Below are positions 44,830 through 54,499 of a DNA stretch of 64,000 nucleotides, piece after piece. The position numbers and the translations under genes were made by a program. Under the pieces are notes generated by a model. The model searched no databases. It was not told the DNA's origin and worked only from the letters and a program-made list of their open reading frames with translations. Position 1 is the stretch's first letter, and each line of letters begins with the position of its first letter. This DNA comes from Microbacterium terrisoli. GTDB lineage: Bacteria; Actinomycetota; Actinomycetes; Actinomycetales; Microbacteriaceae. Location: contig NZ_CP133019.1 of the NCBI RefSeq assembly GCF_030866805.1, positions 868,001 to 932,000 of the forward strand, written 5' to 3'.

Positions 44830-46905
44830 TCACACCAGCAGCTGGTGCTTGGCCAGGTCTCGGTACAGCGGGGTGGATGCCACGAGCTCGGAGTGTGTTC
44901 CGGTCCCGACGACGCGCCCGTGATCCATCACGACGATGTGGTCGGAATCCACCACTGTCGACAGGCGGTGCGCGATGACGATGAGGGTGCGGCCGGTGGC
45001 CACCGCATCGATGGCCTCGCGCATGCGCTGCTCGTTCAAGCCGTCCAGAGACGAGGTCGATTCATCCAGCAGCAGCACCGGGGGAGCGGCCAGCAGCGCC
45101 CGCGCGATCGCCAGGCGCTGGCGCTCGCCGCCCGAGAGCATGACGCCCGCCTCGCCGACCGGGGCCTCCAGCCCGAGCGGGTTGCGCTCGAGCACCTCGG
45201 TGAGGTTCACGGCGCGCAGCACGCGCTCGCAGTCGGCGTCGGTGGCCTCGGGCGAGGCCAGCCGCAGGTTGTCGGCGATGGAGCCGGCCAGAGTGGGGGC
45301 GTCCTGCTCCACATACCCGAGCTGCGCGCGCAGTGTCGCACGGTCCAGCGTGCGCACATCCTGACCGCCCAGCAGGATCGCGCCGTCGGTCGGGTCGTAG
45401 AACCGCTCGATGAGGGCCAGCGTCGTGGACTTGCCCGCCCCCGACGGGCCGACCAGCGCCACGCGTGCACCGCGCGGCACGGTGAACGAGATGCCGTGCA
45501 GCACATCTGCGCGCTCTCGTGCGTCAGCGGCACCGTCGGCGGTGTCATCGTCGGCGGTGTCATCGTCGGGCAGTTCCATCGCCGACGTGTCCACGCGGGC
45601 CGATTCGAGCAGTGCGAGCGCCTCGGACTCGGTCTTACGTCGCGCGTCGACCGCCGCGGCGGGATAGGCGAACCGCACGTCGCGGAATTCGATGGCGGGG
45701 GTGGATGCCGGATCCTCGCGCGAAGCGAGGGGATCGGACGACGCGAGGGTGGTTTCGCCGCGATCGGTCCTCGTTTCGTGATATCCCCTCGCGTGAAGCG
45801 AGGATGACAGCGAGGGTGCGGGCGAGGATGCGGCGACTCGCGCGGCGATCGCGGCGTCGTCCGCCGTCTCGACAGGCAGGTCGAGCACTTCCTGGATGCG
45901 GCCGAGGGCGCCCAGCGCCTGGTTGACCGACATGATCGCGCCGAAGAACGTGCCCAGAGGCTGGATGAGCATGAACAGGAACATCACGAACGTCACCAGC
46001 GCGGCGATCGAGATCGCCCCCGATGCGACGCGGAATCCGCCCACGCCCAGCACCACCAGCAGCGAGACCTGCAGCGCGATCCCGGCGATCGGCACGATGA
46101 GCGCCGAGGCCTTCGCGATGCGCACGCCGACCGTGTAGGTCTCTGCGGCGATGGTCGTGATCGACTGCTCCTCGCGCTCGGCGGCGCCGGCGGCGCGGAT
46201 CGTGCGGATCGAGCCGACGGCCCGCTCCACGCCCGAGGCGAGCTCGCCCACCTTCTCCTGCTGCATGCGCGTCTCGCGGCGGATCCGTCCGCTGAGAGCC
46301 CCGACCACGCCCACCGAGGCTCCGATGACCACGACGATCAGCGCGAGCAGGACGGGGTCGATGATCGCCATGGCGATGAGCGCCCCGAGGAAGATGAGCG
46401 CGTTGCCCACGGCATCCGCCAGCCCCTGTGTGAGCACCGCATACAGCAGGGTCGTGTCGGTGCCCACCCGCGAGACCAGGTCGCCGGTGCGCCGGGCATC
46501 GAACTCGCTGATCGGCAGGTGCAGGATGCGGGCGATCAGGCGCCGTCGGCTCGAATACACGACGGCGGTGCCGGTGCGCTGCAGCAGGTAGTGCTGGTAG
46601 CCCGAGACGAGGGATGCCACGACCACCAGCACGACCAGGAGCCAGATCAGCGAGCCCAGCGGATCGTGCGATTGCACGCGGGTGATCACCTGGCCGACGA
46701 TCAGCGGCTGCGCCAGGCTCGCGACGGCGCCGATCACGCTGAGCACGATGACGACGGTGATGACACCCCGGTGCTCGAAGATGTAGGGCAGCAGCTGCCC
46801 CAGGCTTGCGCGCGGACCGTCATCCTTGCGCCGGTGGAACAGCGATCGGCGGGCCGGTGCAGGCGCGGACTGCGCGGGGCGGGACGGCGCGGCGGTGGCG
46901 GACAC
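44830..46905 (-). CDS. ABC transporter with fused permease and ATPase, carrying in-frame repeat-derived insertions
   Basis: The 691-residue half-transporter has a six-span exporter domain (about residues 35-345) and an ATPase domain with Walker A GPSGAGKSTT, signature LSGGERQRLAIARALL and Walker B PVLLLDESTSSLDG. It forms dimers that export lipids, drugs or peptides. Two unusual stretches interrupt the linker and the start of the ATPase. Residues about 367-397 are encoded by a pair of CCTCGC...GCGAGG palindromes (45714-45803). Residues near 445-460 (DDDTADDDTADGAAD) are encoded by a 15-bp tandem repeat (45538-45567). The GTG start at 46905 has AAGGAGA at 7 nt. The HTH gene upstream is probably in the same operon. 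Confidence 0.9.
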   Translation of the reverse strand: MSATAAPSRPAQSAPAPARRSLFHRRKDDGPRASLGQLLPYIFEHRGVITVVIVLSVIGAVASLAQPLIVGQVITRVQSHDPLGSLIWLLVVLVVVASLVSGYQHYLLQRTGTAVVYSSRRRLIARILHLPISEFDARRTGDLVSRVGTDTTLLYAVLTQGLADAVGNALIFLGALIAMAIIDPVLLALIVVVIGASVGVVGALSGRIRRETRMQQEKVGELASGVERAVGSIRTIRAAGAAEREEQSITTIAAETYTVGVRIAKASALIVPIAGIALQVSLLVVLGVGGFRVASGAISIAALVTFVMFLFMLIQPLGTFFGAIMSVNQALGALGRIQEVLDLPVETADDAAIAARVAASSPAPSLSSSLHARGYHETRTDRGETTLASSDPLASREDPASTPAIEFRDVRFAYPAAAVDARRKTESEALALLESARVDTSAMELPDDDTADDDTADGAADARERADVLHGISFTVPRGARVALVGPSGAGKSTTLALIERFYDPTDGAILLGGQDVRTLDRATLRAQLGYVEQDAPTLAGSIADNLRLASPEATDADCERVLRAVNLTEVLERNPLGLEAPVGEAGVMLSGGERQRLAIARALLAAPPVLLLDESTSSLDGLNEQRMREAIDAVATGRTLIVIAHRLSTVVDSDHIVVMDHGRVVGTGTHSELVASTPLYRDLAKHQLLV
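45714..45803. repeat. REP-like pair of palindromes inside the ABC transporter gene
   Basis: CCTCGC-GCGAA-GCGAGG (45714-45730) and CCTCGC-GTGAA-GCGAGG (45787-45803) are two stem-loops in opposite orientation, each bordered by a GGGAT/ATCCC block on the inner or outer side. This is the organisation of paired REP/BIME elements, here located within a coding sequence and kept in frame. Confidence 0.7.
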
Positions 46906-46968
46906 GGTGGGTCTCCTTGACGACGTGGGGGAGGGGGAGGGGGTGGCTCGACGCGCAAGGCGCCCGGA

Positions 46969-47181
46969 CTATCTTCTTCCGTATTTCTTATGCGCAGCCT
47001 GTTTGGACACTCCGAGCGCATCGGCAATCGCGAGCCACGAGTATTTCTGAGCCCGCGCACGACGCACTTGCTCCGCCTCGGCGCGCGCGATCTCGGCGCG
47101 CGCGGCCTGCAGCCGACGCAAGGCGACGAGCGGTTCGTCGCGGTCATCGGTGCCCAGGGCGGTGGGGATCTGATCGCTCAT
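46969..47181 (-). CDS. Small helix-turn-helix protein, probable autoregulator of the ABC transporter operon
   Basis: The 70-residue protein has an Ala/Arg/Glu-rich helix (QAARAEIARAEAEQVRRARA) and a C-terminal helix-turn-helix, SWLAIADALGVSKQAAHKKYG. It precedes the ABC transporter by 63 bp on the same strand. Two near-identical 16-bp palindromes upstream of its start are fitting binding sites. The first of these begins 4 bp from the ATG at 47181, so translation from an upstream in-frame ATG (47217) would run across it and is unlikely. Small proteins of this kind are frequent in Microbacteriaceae next to transporter genes, but their role is not established. Confidence 0.75.
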   Translation of the reverse strand: MSDQIPTALGTDDRDEPLVALRRLQAARAEIARAEAEQVRRARAQKYSWLAIADALGVSKQAAHKKYGRR

Positions 47182-47184
47182 GAC

Positions 47185-47228
47185 GTCAACCTTAGTTGAC
47201 GTACGCCCAATCGTCAATCTGAGTTGAC
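47185..47228. promoter_or_regulatory. Twin 16-bp palindromic operators
   Basis: GTCAACCTTAGTTGAC (47185-47200) and GTCAATCTGAGTTGAC (47213-47228) share GTCAAY-CTKA-GTTGAC. The first has perfect 6-bp arms and the second has one mismatch. Centres are 28 bp apart. They lie just upstream of the small HTH gene, suggesting autoregulation of that gene and the ABC transporter. Confidence 0.75.
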
Positions 47229-47257
47229 AGATGCGTCTCGGGAGACGCAGGAACGCC

Positions 47258-47319
47258 GAAACCGGGGACCCTCTGCACGACGGGGCGGTGCCCCGGGTGC
47301 GGGAAGGATCCCCGGTTTC
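47258..47319. terminator. Nested hairpin downstream of the aldehyde dehydrogenase gene
   Basis: GAAACCGGGGA (47258-47268) and TCCCCGGTTTC (47309-47319) pair perfectly over 11 bp, and CGGGGC-GGT-GCCCCG (47281-47295) folds inside the loop. It follows the leftward aldehyde dehydrogenase gene and insulates the HTH promoter region. Confidence 0.6.
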
Positions 47320-47361
47320 AGCATTCTGCCCGTCGTCGGGTCGGCGAGCAGCGTCGGTGGG

Positions 47362-48858
47362 TCAGTGCGGCATGGCCGCCAGAGCGTCCGCGTCGAGGAA
47401 AGCGATCGAGCGGGTGTCCTGGAAGTCCCGGACGCCTTCGATGCCCTGCTCGCGGCCGAAGCCCGAGCCCTTCATGCCGCCGAACGGGGCGCGCAGGTCC
47501 AGACGCGTCGCGCCGTGGTCGTTCACCCACACGTAGCCGCAGACCAGCTGCGAGCCCACGCGCCGGGCGGCCTCGGTCGAGGCTGTCCACACCGATCCGC
47601 ACAGGCCGGCCCAGGTGTCGTTGGCCAGGCGCACTGCCTCGTCTTCGTCGTCGAACGGGATGATCGGGATGACTGGACCGAACTGCTCCTGCGTCACCAC
47701 GCGCAGCGACAGGGCCGGGTCGATCACGAGCGTCGGCCGCACGAAGTTGCCGCCGGCCAGGTCGCCGCCGGGCAGCTCGCCGAATTCGCGGACGTCGGCA
47801 CCGGCATCCTTGGCCTCTTCGATGATCTCGTCGACGAACGCCTTCTGCGCCGGCGAGTTCAGCGGGCCCATCGTCGTGCCCTCGTCCAGCCCGTAGCCGA
47901 GCACCGCCTTCTCGCACCGTGCGGCAAGACCGTTGACGACCTCGTCCAGGCGTGACCGATGCACGAAGACCCGCTTCGCGCTCATGCAGATCTGACCGGT
48001 GGTGTCGAAGATCGCCGCGTACAGGCGGTCGAGGTGCTCATCGTCGATGATCGCATCGGAGAGGAACACCGCCGGGTCGTTGCCGCCGAGTTCGAGCGTC
48101 ACACGCGTGAGGGTCGTCGCACCCATCTGCATCATGCGCTTGCCGCCGTTCACGCTGCCGGTGAACGACACCTTCGCGACGTCGGGGTTCTGGACGAGCC
48201 CCGACATGTTCTCGTCTTTGCCGCTGACGACGTTCAGCACGCCGGTGGGCAGCTTCTCGGCCACCCGCTGCACGACGCGGGTGATGGCCAGCGGGGTTGT
48301 CGGCGGCACCTTGACGATGACCGAGTTGCCGGCCAGCAGAGCGTTCGGCAGCGACGCACCCAGGATCGCGATCGGCCAGTTGAACGGCACGATCAGCGAC
48401 ACGACGCCCAGTGACTGGTAGCCGACCTGCGTGTTCACGGGAACGGCGCCCGGGATCGCCGGCAGCGTCGAGGTGGTCTCGACCTGGTCGGCCACCTGCA
48501 GCGTGAGGTTCCAGCGCAGCTCGAACACGAGCGCGTCGATCCATGCCTCCAGCCGGATCTTGCCGTTCTCCTGCGACAGGATCGCGGCGTCTTCGTCTCG
48601 ATCGTCACCGACTCCGGCGATCGCGTCGGCCATCGCGGCCGCTCGCGCGGTCGCGCCCAGCGCGGACCACGCCGGGTACGCGGCTTTCGCCGCAGCCACC
48701 GCGTCGGCGATGTCCTCCTTCGAGGCGGATGCCGCCTCGCCCACGATGACACCCGGCTTGCCGGGGTCGGCCACTTCGAGCACCTCGTCGGTGAAGCGTT
48801 CAACCCCGCCGATGTACAGTCCCGTCCGCACCGCAGCGGACGTCGTCGTCTCGGACAT
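47362..48858 (-). CDS. NAD(P)-dependent aldehyde dehydrogenase, possibly for aromatic aldehydes
   Basis: The 498-residue enzyme has FNWPIAILGASLPNALLAGN (cofactor region), SFTGSVNGGKRM, the general base in LELGGNDPAVF, catalytic C291 in TGQICMSAKR, and EQFGPVIPIIPF. The subgroup contains succinate-semialdehyde, vanillin and benzaldehyde dehydrogenases. Position beside the aromatic island suggests oxidation of an aromatic aldehyde such as vanillin or syringaldehyde to the acid used by the O-demethylases (inference). The start at 48858 follows the family; GAGGAGA lies rather far upstream (about 16 nt). It is divergent from a GntR regulator. Confidence 0.88.
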   Translation of the reverse strand: MSETTTSAAVRTGLYIGGVERFTDEVLEVADPGKPGVIVGEAASASKEDIADAVAAAKAAYPAWSALGATARAAAMADAIAGVGDDRDEDAAILSQENGKIRLEAWIDALVFELRWNLTLQVADQVETTSTLPAIPGAVPVNTQVGYQSLGVVSLIVPFNWPIAILGASLPNALLAGNSVIVKVPPTTPLAITRVVQRVAEKLPTGVLNVVSGKDENMSGLVQNPDVAKVSFTGSVNGGKRMMQMGATTLTRVTLELGGNDPAVFLSDAIIDDEHLDRLYAAIFDTTGQICMSAKRVFVHRSRLDEVVNGLAARCEKAVLGYGLDEGTTMGPLNSPAQKAFVDEIIEEAKDAGADVREFGELPGGDLAGGNFVRPTLVIDPALSLRVVTQEQFGPVIPIIPFDDEDEAVRLANDTWAGLCGSVWTASTEAARRVGSQLVCGYVWVNDHGATRLDLRAPFGGMKGSGFGREQGIEGVRDFQDTRSIAFLDADALAAMPH

Positions 48859-49083
48859 TTCTTTGCCCCTATCTCCTCGCACCCGCACTCGGGTCGGCGG
48901 GCCGCACGACAGCGCGTCATCGCGCCCTGGCTCCAGGGTGCCTCAACCTCGCGTTGGATGCAATACTCACGACAAAATCATCACGAATCTCGTCGCCAAC
49001 CGGTGGCGCGCGCTATCCTCTAGAGCGCGGCCGCGGTGCGGTCGAGAAGGGGGCCGGCCAGTGCGGCTCCATGGGGAGGCGGA

Positions 49084-49728
49084 GTGTCAACGACGACGGA
49101 CCAGCTCGCAGGACCCGAGCTGACGCAACGTCTGCGCGAGGCGATCCAGAGCGCGGAGTTCGCTCCGCAGCAGCGGCTCATCGAAGCCGACCTCAGCGAA
49201 CGGTACGGGGCATCCCGCGCCTCGGTGCGCACGGCGCTGCTGAATCTCACCAACGAAGGTCTGGTCGAGCGTCTGCCCAACCGTGGTGCGCGCGTGCGGG
49301 CGATCACGGTCGAGGAGGCCGTCGAGATCGTCGAGGTGCGCATGGAGCTCGAGTCGCTCGTGGCACGCAAGGCGGCGCAGAACCTGACGGCAGACGACGA
49401 GGCGGTGCTGCGCGCGCTGCGCTCGCGTATCGAGGCGGCGGCGGGCACGCGCGATCTCGTCGAGTACTCGCGCGCGAACCAGGAGCTCGATCACCGCATC
49501 CGCGAGATCGCGGGACAGGCGACGGCCACGCAGCTTCTCGAGCGGCTGCGGGCGCAGTCGGCACGACACCAGTTCCGGCTCGCATTCGTGCCCGGCCGGG
49601 CCGAGACATCCGCCCCCGAGCACATCGCGATCATCGACGCCATCCTGGCGCGCGACCCGGCCGGCGCCGAGAGTGCGACGCGCGTGCATCTGGCCGGCAT
49701 CGCCGAGCTGCTGCGCTCGATGGACTGA
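49084..49728 (+). CDS. GntR-family regulator with FCD domain
   Basis: The 214-residue protein has a GntR winged helix (IEADLSERYGASRASVRTALLNL, as LSERYGASRASVRTALLNL) and an FCD domain (about 85-205) with NQELDHRIREIAGQ and APEHIAIIDAILARDP. The GTG start at 49084 has GGAGGCGGA immediately upstream. It is divergent from the aldehyde dehydrogenase and convergent with the uptake operon, so it may control either or both, perhaps also the ligM-galB promoters, where a TTGT-N2-ACAA element (60295-60304) is seen. The effector is unknown. Confidence 0.9.
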   Translation: MSTTTDQLAGPELTQRLREAIQSAEFAPQQRLIEADLSERYGASRASVRTALLNLTNEGLVERLPNRGARVRAITVEEAVEIVEVRMELESLVARKAAQNLTADDEAVLRALRSRIEAAAGTRDLVEYSRANQELDHRIREIAGQATATQLLERLRAQSARHQFRLAFVPGRAETSAPEHIAIIDAILARDPAGAESATRVHLAGIAELLRSMD

Positions 49729-49762
49729 ACCCGCGTGCTGCGGCCCCGACAGGGGACAGCGA

Positions 49763-49794
49763 AAGGCCCGGCCGGGAGAACCCGGCCGGGCCTT
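49763..49794. terminator. Strong bidirectional terminator
   Basis: AAGGCCCGGCCGGG (49763-49776) and CCCGGCCGGGCCTT (49781-49794) pair perfectly over 14 bp with an AGAA loop. It separates the GntR gene and the convergent binding-protein gene that ends at 49806. Confidence 0.85.
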
Positions 49795-49805
49795 CCACCG
49801 CACGA

Positions 49806-51068
49806 TCAGCCGAAGGACTGGACCGTGTCGTACCCCTTGCCGTTGTACTTCTGCACGACCACGCTGGAGACGGCAGGCTGGCCGTCCTCGGTCGTGTTCA
49901 CCGACGTGCCTTCCAGCATGAGCGGCGCCGTGAAGTCGGAGATCGAGCGCAGCGCCTCCATGAAGTTCGCACGGGTCGGTTCGGTCATCTTGCCGAACGC
50001 CTGCTCCAGCGTCGCGCCGCTGATGTAGCTCCACAGGCAGTGCGGGAACGCCGGGACGTCCTGGTAGTCGCCGTACTGCTTGAGGTCGGACAGGAACGTC
50101 TTCACGTCCTCGTCGTCGGCGTATGCGGGGCTTGCGACCGCCTTCGAGAAGGCCACCGAGTAGATCCCCGGGAAGGCCGTTGCCTTGCCCGGCTCCAGGA
50201 TCGCCTTCGGGCTCGAGGTGTTCGAGGGCAGGAACCAGCTGGGCTTCCAGTTCAGCTGCTGGGCCTTCTGCAATGCCGAGATCACCAGCGGGGTGATCGA
50301 CATCGCGTTGAAGAAGACGTCGGCGTCGGTGGCGGCCAGCTCGGTCAGCTGCGCATCGACCGATGTGTCGGTGGCCTCGTAGGTGAGCTCTTTGGTGATC
50401 GTGATGTTCGACGCACCCTCGATGCCCTTCTTGAAGCCTTCGACGTAGCCCTCGCCGTAGTCGTCGTTCTGGGAGAGCACCGCGACCTTGTGGTTCGCAC
50501 CCGACGCGGCCAGGAGCTTGCCGAACGCCTCACCCTCGTTCATGTAGGTGGGGACGAAGCCGAGCTGCCACGGGCTGTCCGCCTTGTTGCTGAAGATCGG
50601 GTCACCGGTCTCCACCAGCACCTGCGGCACCTTGTCGGCGATGGCGGCCTCGCGCCATGCACGGTTGGTCGGGGTGCCCAGTCCGATGCCCATGGCGAAG
50701 ACCTTGTCCTTCAGCTGGTCGTAGTTCGCCTTGGCCTTCTGCGGGTCGTAGCCGTCATCGAGCGCGTCGATCTTGATCTCGCGCGTCTTGCCGTCGCCGA
50801 ACTTGATGCCGCCGGCGGCGTTCTTGGCGCCGAAGTAGGCCTTCGCGCCTGCGACGGTGCAGGTTCCGGGTCCGGCCGTAGCGCCGCTGAGCGGCGTGGT
50901 GATGCCGATGGTCAGTGTCGTGTCTGTGATGCCCGGGCTGGCTGTCGCCGTATTGCCATCGCCGTTGTCGCCCCCACCGCCGCGGGCGCAGCCGGCGAGT
51001 GCGAGCGCGACGACGGATGCCACGGCGACGGCGCCGAGGGTGTTCCGGGCTGTTCTGCGCATGTTCAT
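49806..51068 (-). CDS. Branched-chain amino acid-type ABC substrate-binding lipoprotein (LivK family)
   Basis: The 420-residue type I periplasmic-binding-fold lipoprotein has basic MNMRRTAR, a hydrophobic run and lipobox LAGC with C27. A Gly/Asp/Asn linker precedes the fold (LTIGITTPLSGATAGPG). It has GAKAYFGAKNAAGGI and LSQNDDYGEGYVEGF, as in the Leu/Ile/Val- and aromatic-acid-binding proteins. It overlaps the LivM-type permease (ATGA), but being last in a leftward operon it is encoded after the membrane genes. Gene context argues for an aromatic acid ligand, as for benzoate and p-coumarate systems of other bacteria (inference). Confidence 0.88.
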   Translation of the reverse strand: MNMRRTARNTLGAVAVASVVALALAGCARGGGGDNGDGNTATASPGITDTTLTIGITTPLSGATAGPGTCTVAGAKAYFGAKNAAGGIKFGDGKTREIKIDALDDGYDPQKAKANYDQLKDKVFAMGIGLGTPTNRAWREAAIADKVPQVLVETGDPIFSNKADSPWQLGFVPTYMNEGEAFGKLLAASGANHKVAVLSQNDDYGEGYVEGFKKGIEGASNITITKELTYEATDTSVDAQLTELAATDADVFFNAMSITPLVISALQKAQQLNWKPSWFLPSNTSSPKAILEPGKATAFPGIYSVAFSKAVASPAYADDEDVKTFLSDLKQYGDYQDVPAFPHCLWSYISGATLEQAFGKMTEPTRANFMEALRSISDFTAPLMLEGTSVNTTEDGQPAVSSVVVQKYNGKGYDTVQSFG

Positions 51069-52135
51069 GCCTGATCTTGCCTCTCTGTTGTGGTTCCCTC
51101 CGATGCCGCGGCCGGGTTCGGTTCCGCGATCGGAGTGGTCTGTTGCGCTCGTCCTGCGCCGCCGCGTCCGCGGCTGAGCAGTCGATGGATGACGCGCGGC
51201 AGCGACACGATGCCGCCGGGCAGGACGAACAGGACGATGAGGAGGATGGCGCCCTGCAGCAGCGCGGTCGAGTTCGGGTCCACGATGTTGGTCAGCTGCG
51301 GGACGAGTACGTAGTACGCGCCGCCGATGAGCGACCCGACGATGCTGGCCGCGCCGCCGATGACCATGGAGGCCAGCAGGGTGATGGAGTGCCCGAAGCT
51401 CATCGTCTCGGGGGAGGTGTACTGGATGACGACCATGTACAGGAATCCCGCGACGCCGCCGATGAGGGATGCCACGGTGAAGGCGATGACCTTGTACCAG
51501 TAGGGCGAGATCCCCATCGAGGAGGCGACGGACTCATTGCCCTTCACGATCGCGAACGCACGGCCGTAGCGCCCGCGGACGAGGTTGCGGGTGAGCAGGA
51601 AGACGATCGCGGTGATGAGAAGGACCACGTACAGCTGCCACTGGTCGTCATAGACGGGGACCGCCTGAGCCCACTCGGGGGCGCCGCTGAACCGCGCCGA
51701 CAGTCCTTGCGATCCGCCGGTGATCTCCCCCAGCCGCTTGGCCAGCGGCACCCCGACGATCGGCAGCGCCAGCGTGATCATCGCGATCGCGAGGCCCCCC
51801 AGTCGGGCGGCGGCGAGGGCGATGATCAGCCCGACGATCGCGGGGATCAGGAACGACAGCAGGAATGTGATGAGGATGTTCCACTCGTGGGTGACGCCGT
51901 ACGCGGTGACGTAGGCGCCCAGCCCGACGAAGAAGATCTGGCCGAGCGAGACCTGCCCGGTGTAGCCCATGAGCACGTTCAGTCCGAGCACGGCCACGGC
52001 GAACACGCCGATGCGCGCGATCGTCTGGTTCGCGAACTCGGGCAGTACCAGCGGCATGACCGCGAGGAGGACGACCACGACGGCGACCGCGACCCACCGG
52101 ACCCACGGGGTGCGCATGAACGAGGTGACAGACAT
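51065..52135 (-). CDS. Branched-chain amino acid-type ABC permease (LivM family)
   Basis: The 356-residue membrane protein has eight or more hydrophobic segments and the LivM marks GLNVLMGYTGQVSLGQIFFVGLGAYVTA (as MGYTGQVSLGQIFFVGLGAY), ITGGSQGL, and the loop RGRYGRAFAIVKGNESVASSMG that contacts the ATPase. A Pro/Ala/Thr-rich C-terminal tail of about 40 residues is unusual but not disruptive. It starts one base inside the LivH stop codon and overlaps the binding-protein start, so the operon is tightly coupled. Confidence 0.92.
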   Translation of the reverse strand: MSVTSFMRTPWVRWVAVAVVVVLLAVMPLVLPEFANQTIARIGVFAVAVLGLNVLMGYTGQVSLGQIFFVGLGAYVTAYGVTHEWNILITFLLSFLIPAIVGLIIALAAARLGGLAIAMITLALPIVGVPLAKRLGEITGGSQGLSARFSGAPEWAQAVPVYDDQWQLYVVLLITAIVFLLTRNLVRGRYGRAFAIVKGNESVASSMGISPYWYKVIAFTVASLIGGVAGFLYMVVIQYTSPETMSFGHSITLLASMVIGGAASIVGSLIGGAYYVLVPQLTNIVDPNSTALLQGAILLIVLFVLPGGIVSLPRVIHRLLSRGRGGAGRAQQTTPIAEPNPAAASEGTTTERQDQA

Positions 52136-53016
52136 CAGACACGCACCACCGATTTCCGGCCGAACAGCCCTTGCGGTCGCACGACGAGCACGACGAAGAT
52201 GAGGATGAACGGCACGGCCACCTTGAGGTCGTAGCCGATGAACGGCACATACACGGCCGCCAGATTCTCCAGCACGCCGATGAGCCATGCGGCGATCACG
52301 ACCCCGAACGGGCTGGACAGTCCGCCCAGGATCACCGCGGCCAGCGCGTAGACCAGAGCGTTGTCCATCATCCCCGGAGTCAGCGTCAGCTGCGGTGCCA
52401 CGAGCGCCCCGGCGACGGCGCCCAGCACGGCGGCCAGGCCCCAGCCGATCATGAGCAGTCGCCCCACGGGCAGGCCCGAGAAGGCCGCCGACTGCGGGTT
52501 GATGGCGACCGCACGCAGCGCGAGCCCGAGCTTCGTTCCCAGGAACAGCGCCTGCAGCAGCAGCATCATCACCAGGATCACCGCGAAGGTTCCGATCGAT
52601 CGCAGGCTGATCGACGCACCCAGGAACGGGACCGTGTCCAGCGAGAACAGCGACGCGAACTGCTTGTTGTTGTACGTCCACAGCCAGCCGCACAGTCCCG
52701 TGATCAGCGTGAGCAGGCCGATGGTGACCACGATCGCGGTATCGGGGTCACCGCGCTCGAAGCGGCGCATGAGATAGCGCTCGATCAGCGCGCCCATGAC
52801 GAACGAGGCGGCGACCGAGATCAGGATCGCGACGATCAGCGGCACGCCCAGGGTCGTCAGCCACCAGGCGATGTATGCCGACAGCACGGCCATGCCGCCC
52901 TGCGCGAAGTTGACCATGCCCGTCGATTGATTCACGAGCACCAAGGCCAGCGCCAGGGCTGCATAGATCGATCCTGTCGACAACCCGTCGACGAAGAGCT
53001 GAACGAACGTCCCCAC
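52135..53016 (-). CDS. Branched-chain amino acid-type ABC permease (LivH family)
   Basis: The 293-residue membrane permease shows the LivH pattern QLFVDGLSTGSIYAALALAL, VNFAQGGMAVLSAYIAWW, and GLALRAVAINPQSAAFSGLPV for the ATPase contact. The terminal RPQGLFGRKSVVRV is typical. The GTG at 53016 has GGGAGG about 8 nt upstream. It lies between LivF- and LivM-type genes and forms the channel with the latter. Confidence 0.92.
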   Translation of the reverse strand: MGTFVQLFVDGLSTGSIYAALALALVLVNQSTGMVNFAQGGMAVLSAYIAWWLTTLGVPLIVAILISVAASFVMGALIERYLMRRFERGDPDTAIVVTIGLLTLITGLCGWLWTYNNKQFASLFSLDTVPFLGASISLRSIGTFAVILVMMLLLQALFLGTKLGLALRAVAINPQSAAFSGLPVGRLLMIGWGLAAVLGAVAGALVAPQLTLTPGMMDNALVYALAAVILGGLSSPFGVVIAAWLIGVLENLAAVYVPFIGYDLKVAVPFILIFVVLVVRPQGLFGRKSVVRV

Positions 53017-53019
53017 CGG

Positions 53020-53716
<697 letters not shown>

Positions 53717-53730
<14 letters not shown>

Positions 53731-54499
53731 CGGCGGCGTCCTTTCCGATGTAGGCCTCGATGACGCGCGGGTCGGCCTGCGCCTGGGCGGCGGTGCCCTC
53801 CATGAGCTTGCGGCCGTGGTCGAGCACGACCACACGGTCGGTCAGCGCGGCGATCAGTCCCATGTTGTGCTCGACGATGATGACGGTGATGTCGTCTTCG
53901 TCCCGGATGCGGCGCACCGAGGCGATGAGCTGCTCCACCTCGTTGTGCGGCAGTCCCGCGGCCGGTTCGTCCAGCAGCAGAAGGGTGGGGCGCATCAGCA
54001 GTGCCCGGCACAGCTCGATGCCCTTGTGCAGGCCGTGCGAGAGCTCGTCGGCACGGACGTCGGTCGCCCAGCCCAAGCCGTTGCGCTCGAGCAGCTCACG
54101 CGCTTCCTCGCGCAGTGCGCGTTCGGCGCGGGCGGTGTGCGGCAGGTGCAGCGCCCACTCCAGCGGGCCGCCGGGCAGTCGGGTGTGCGCGCCCAGCATG
54201 ACGTTCTGCAGCACGGTCTGGTTCAGCTGCAGTGCCGGGTGCTGGAAGGTGCGGGCCAGACCGTGTCGGGCCAGCGTCGCGGGGCGTGAGCCGCGCACTT
54301 CTTCGCCGTCGATCATGATGGATCCACTGCTGGGGCGGTAGTGCCCGCTGATGCAGTTGAACAGTGACGTCTTGCCGGCGCCGTTGGGTCCGACCAACCC
54401 GAAGATCTGTCGGGGCTCCACGTCGAATCCCACCTTGTCGAGGACGGAGACGCCGCCGAAGTGCAGGCTGACATCCCCCAGGGTCAGTCGAGCTCCCAT
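53717..54499 (-). CDS. ABC transporter ATPase (LivG family)
   Basis: The 260-residue ATPase has Walker A GPNGAGKTSL, Walker B LLLLDEPAAGL and switch histidine in IIVEHNMG. The LivG insertion LARTFQHPALQLNQTVLQNVMLG (as ARTFQHPALQLNQTVLQN) is present. The ABC signature is unusual: ELSHGLHKGIELCRAL instead of LSGGQ-like; LivG proteins often deviate here but normally keep a GxxK/R pattern, as this one does. It is the first gene of the leftward uptake operon, facing the demethylase gene at 54763 across a 263-bp regulatory region. Confidence 0.92.

Noticed and set aside
47182..47217. Longer form of the small HTH protein starting at 47217
   Set aside because: Translation would run through the twin operators and there is no ribosome site; ATG 47181 is preferred.
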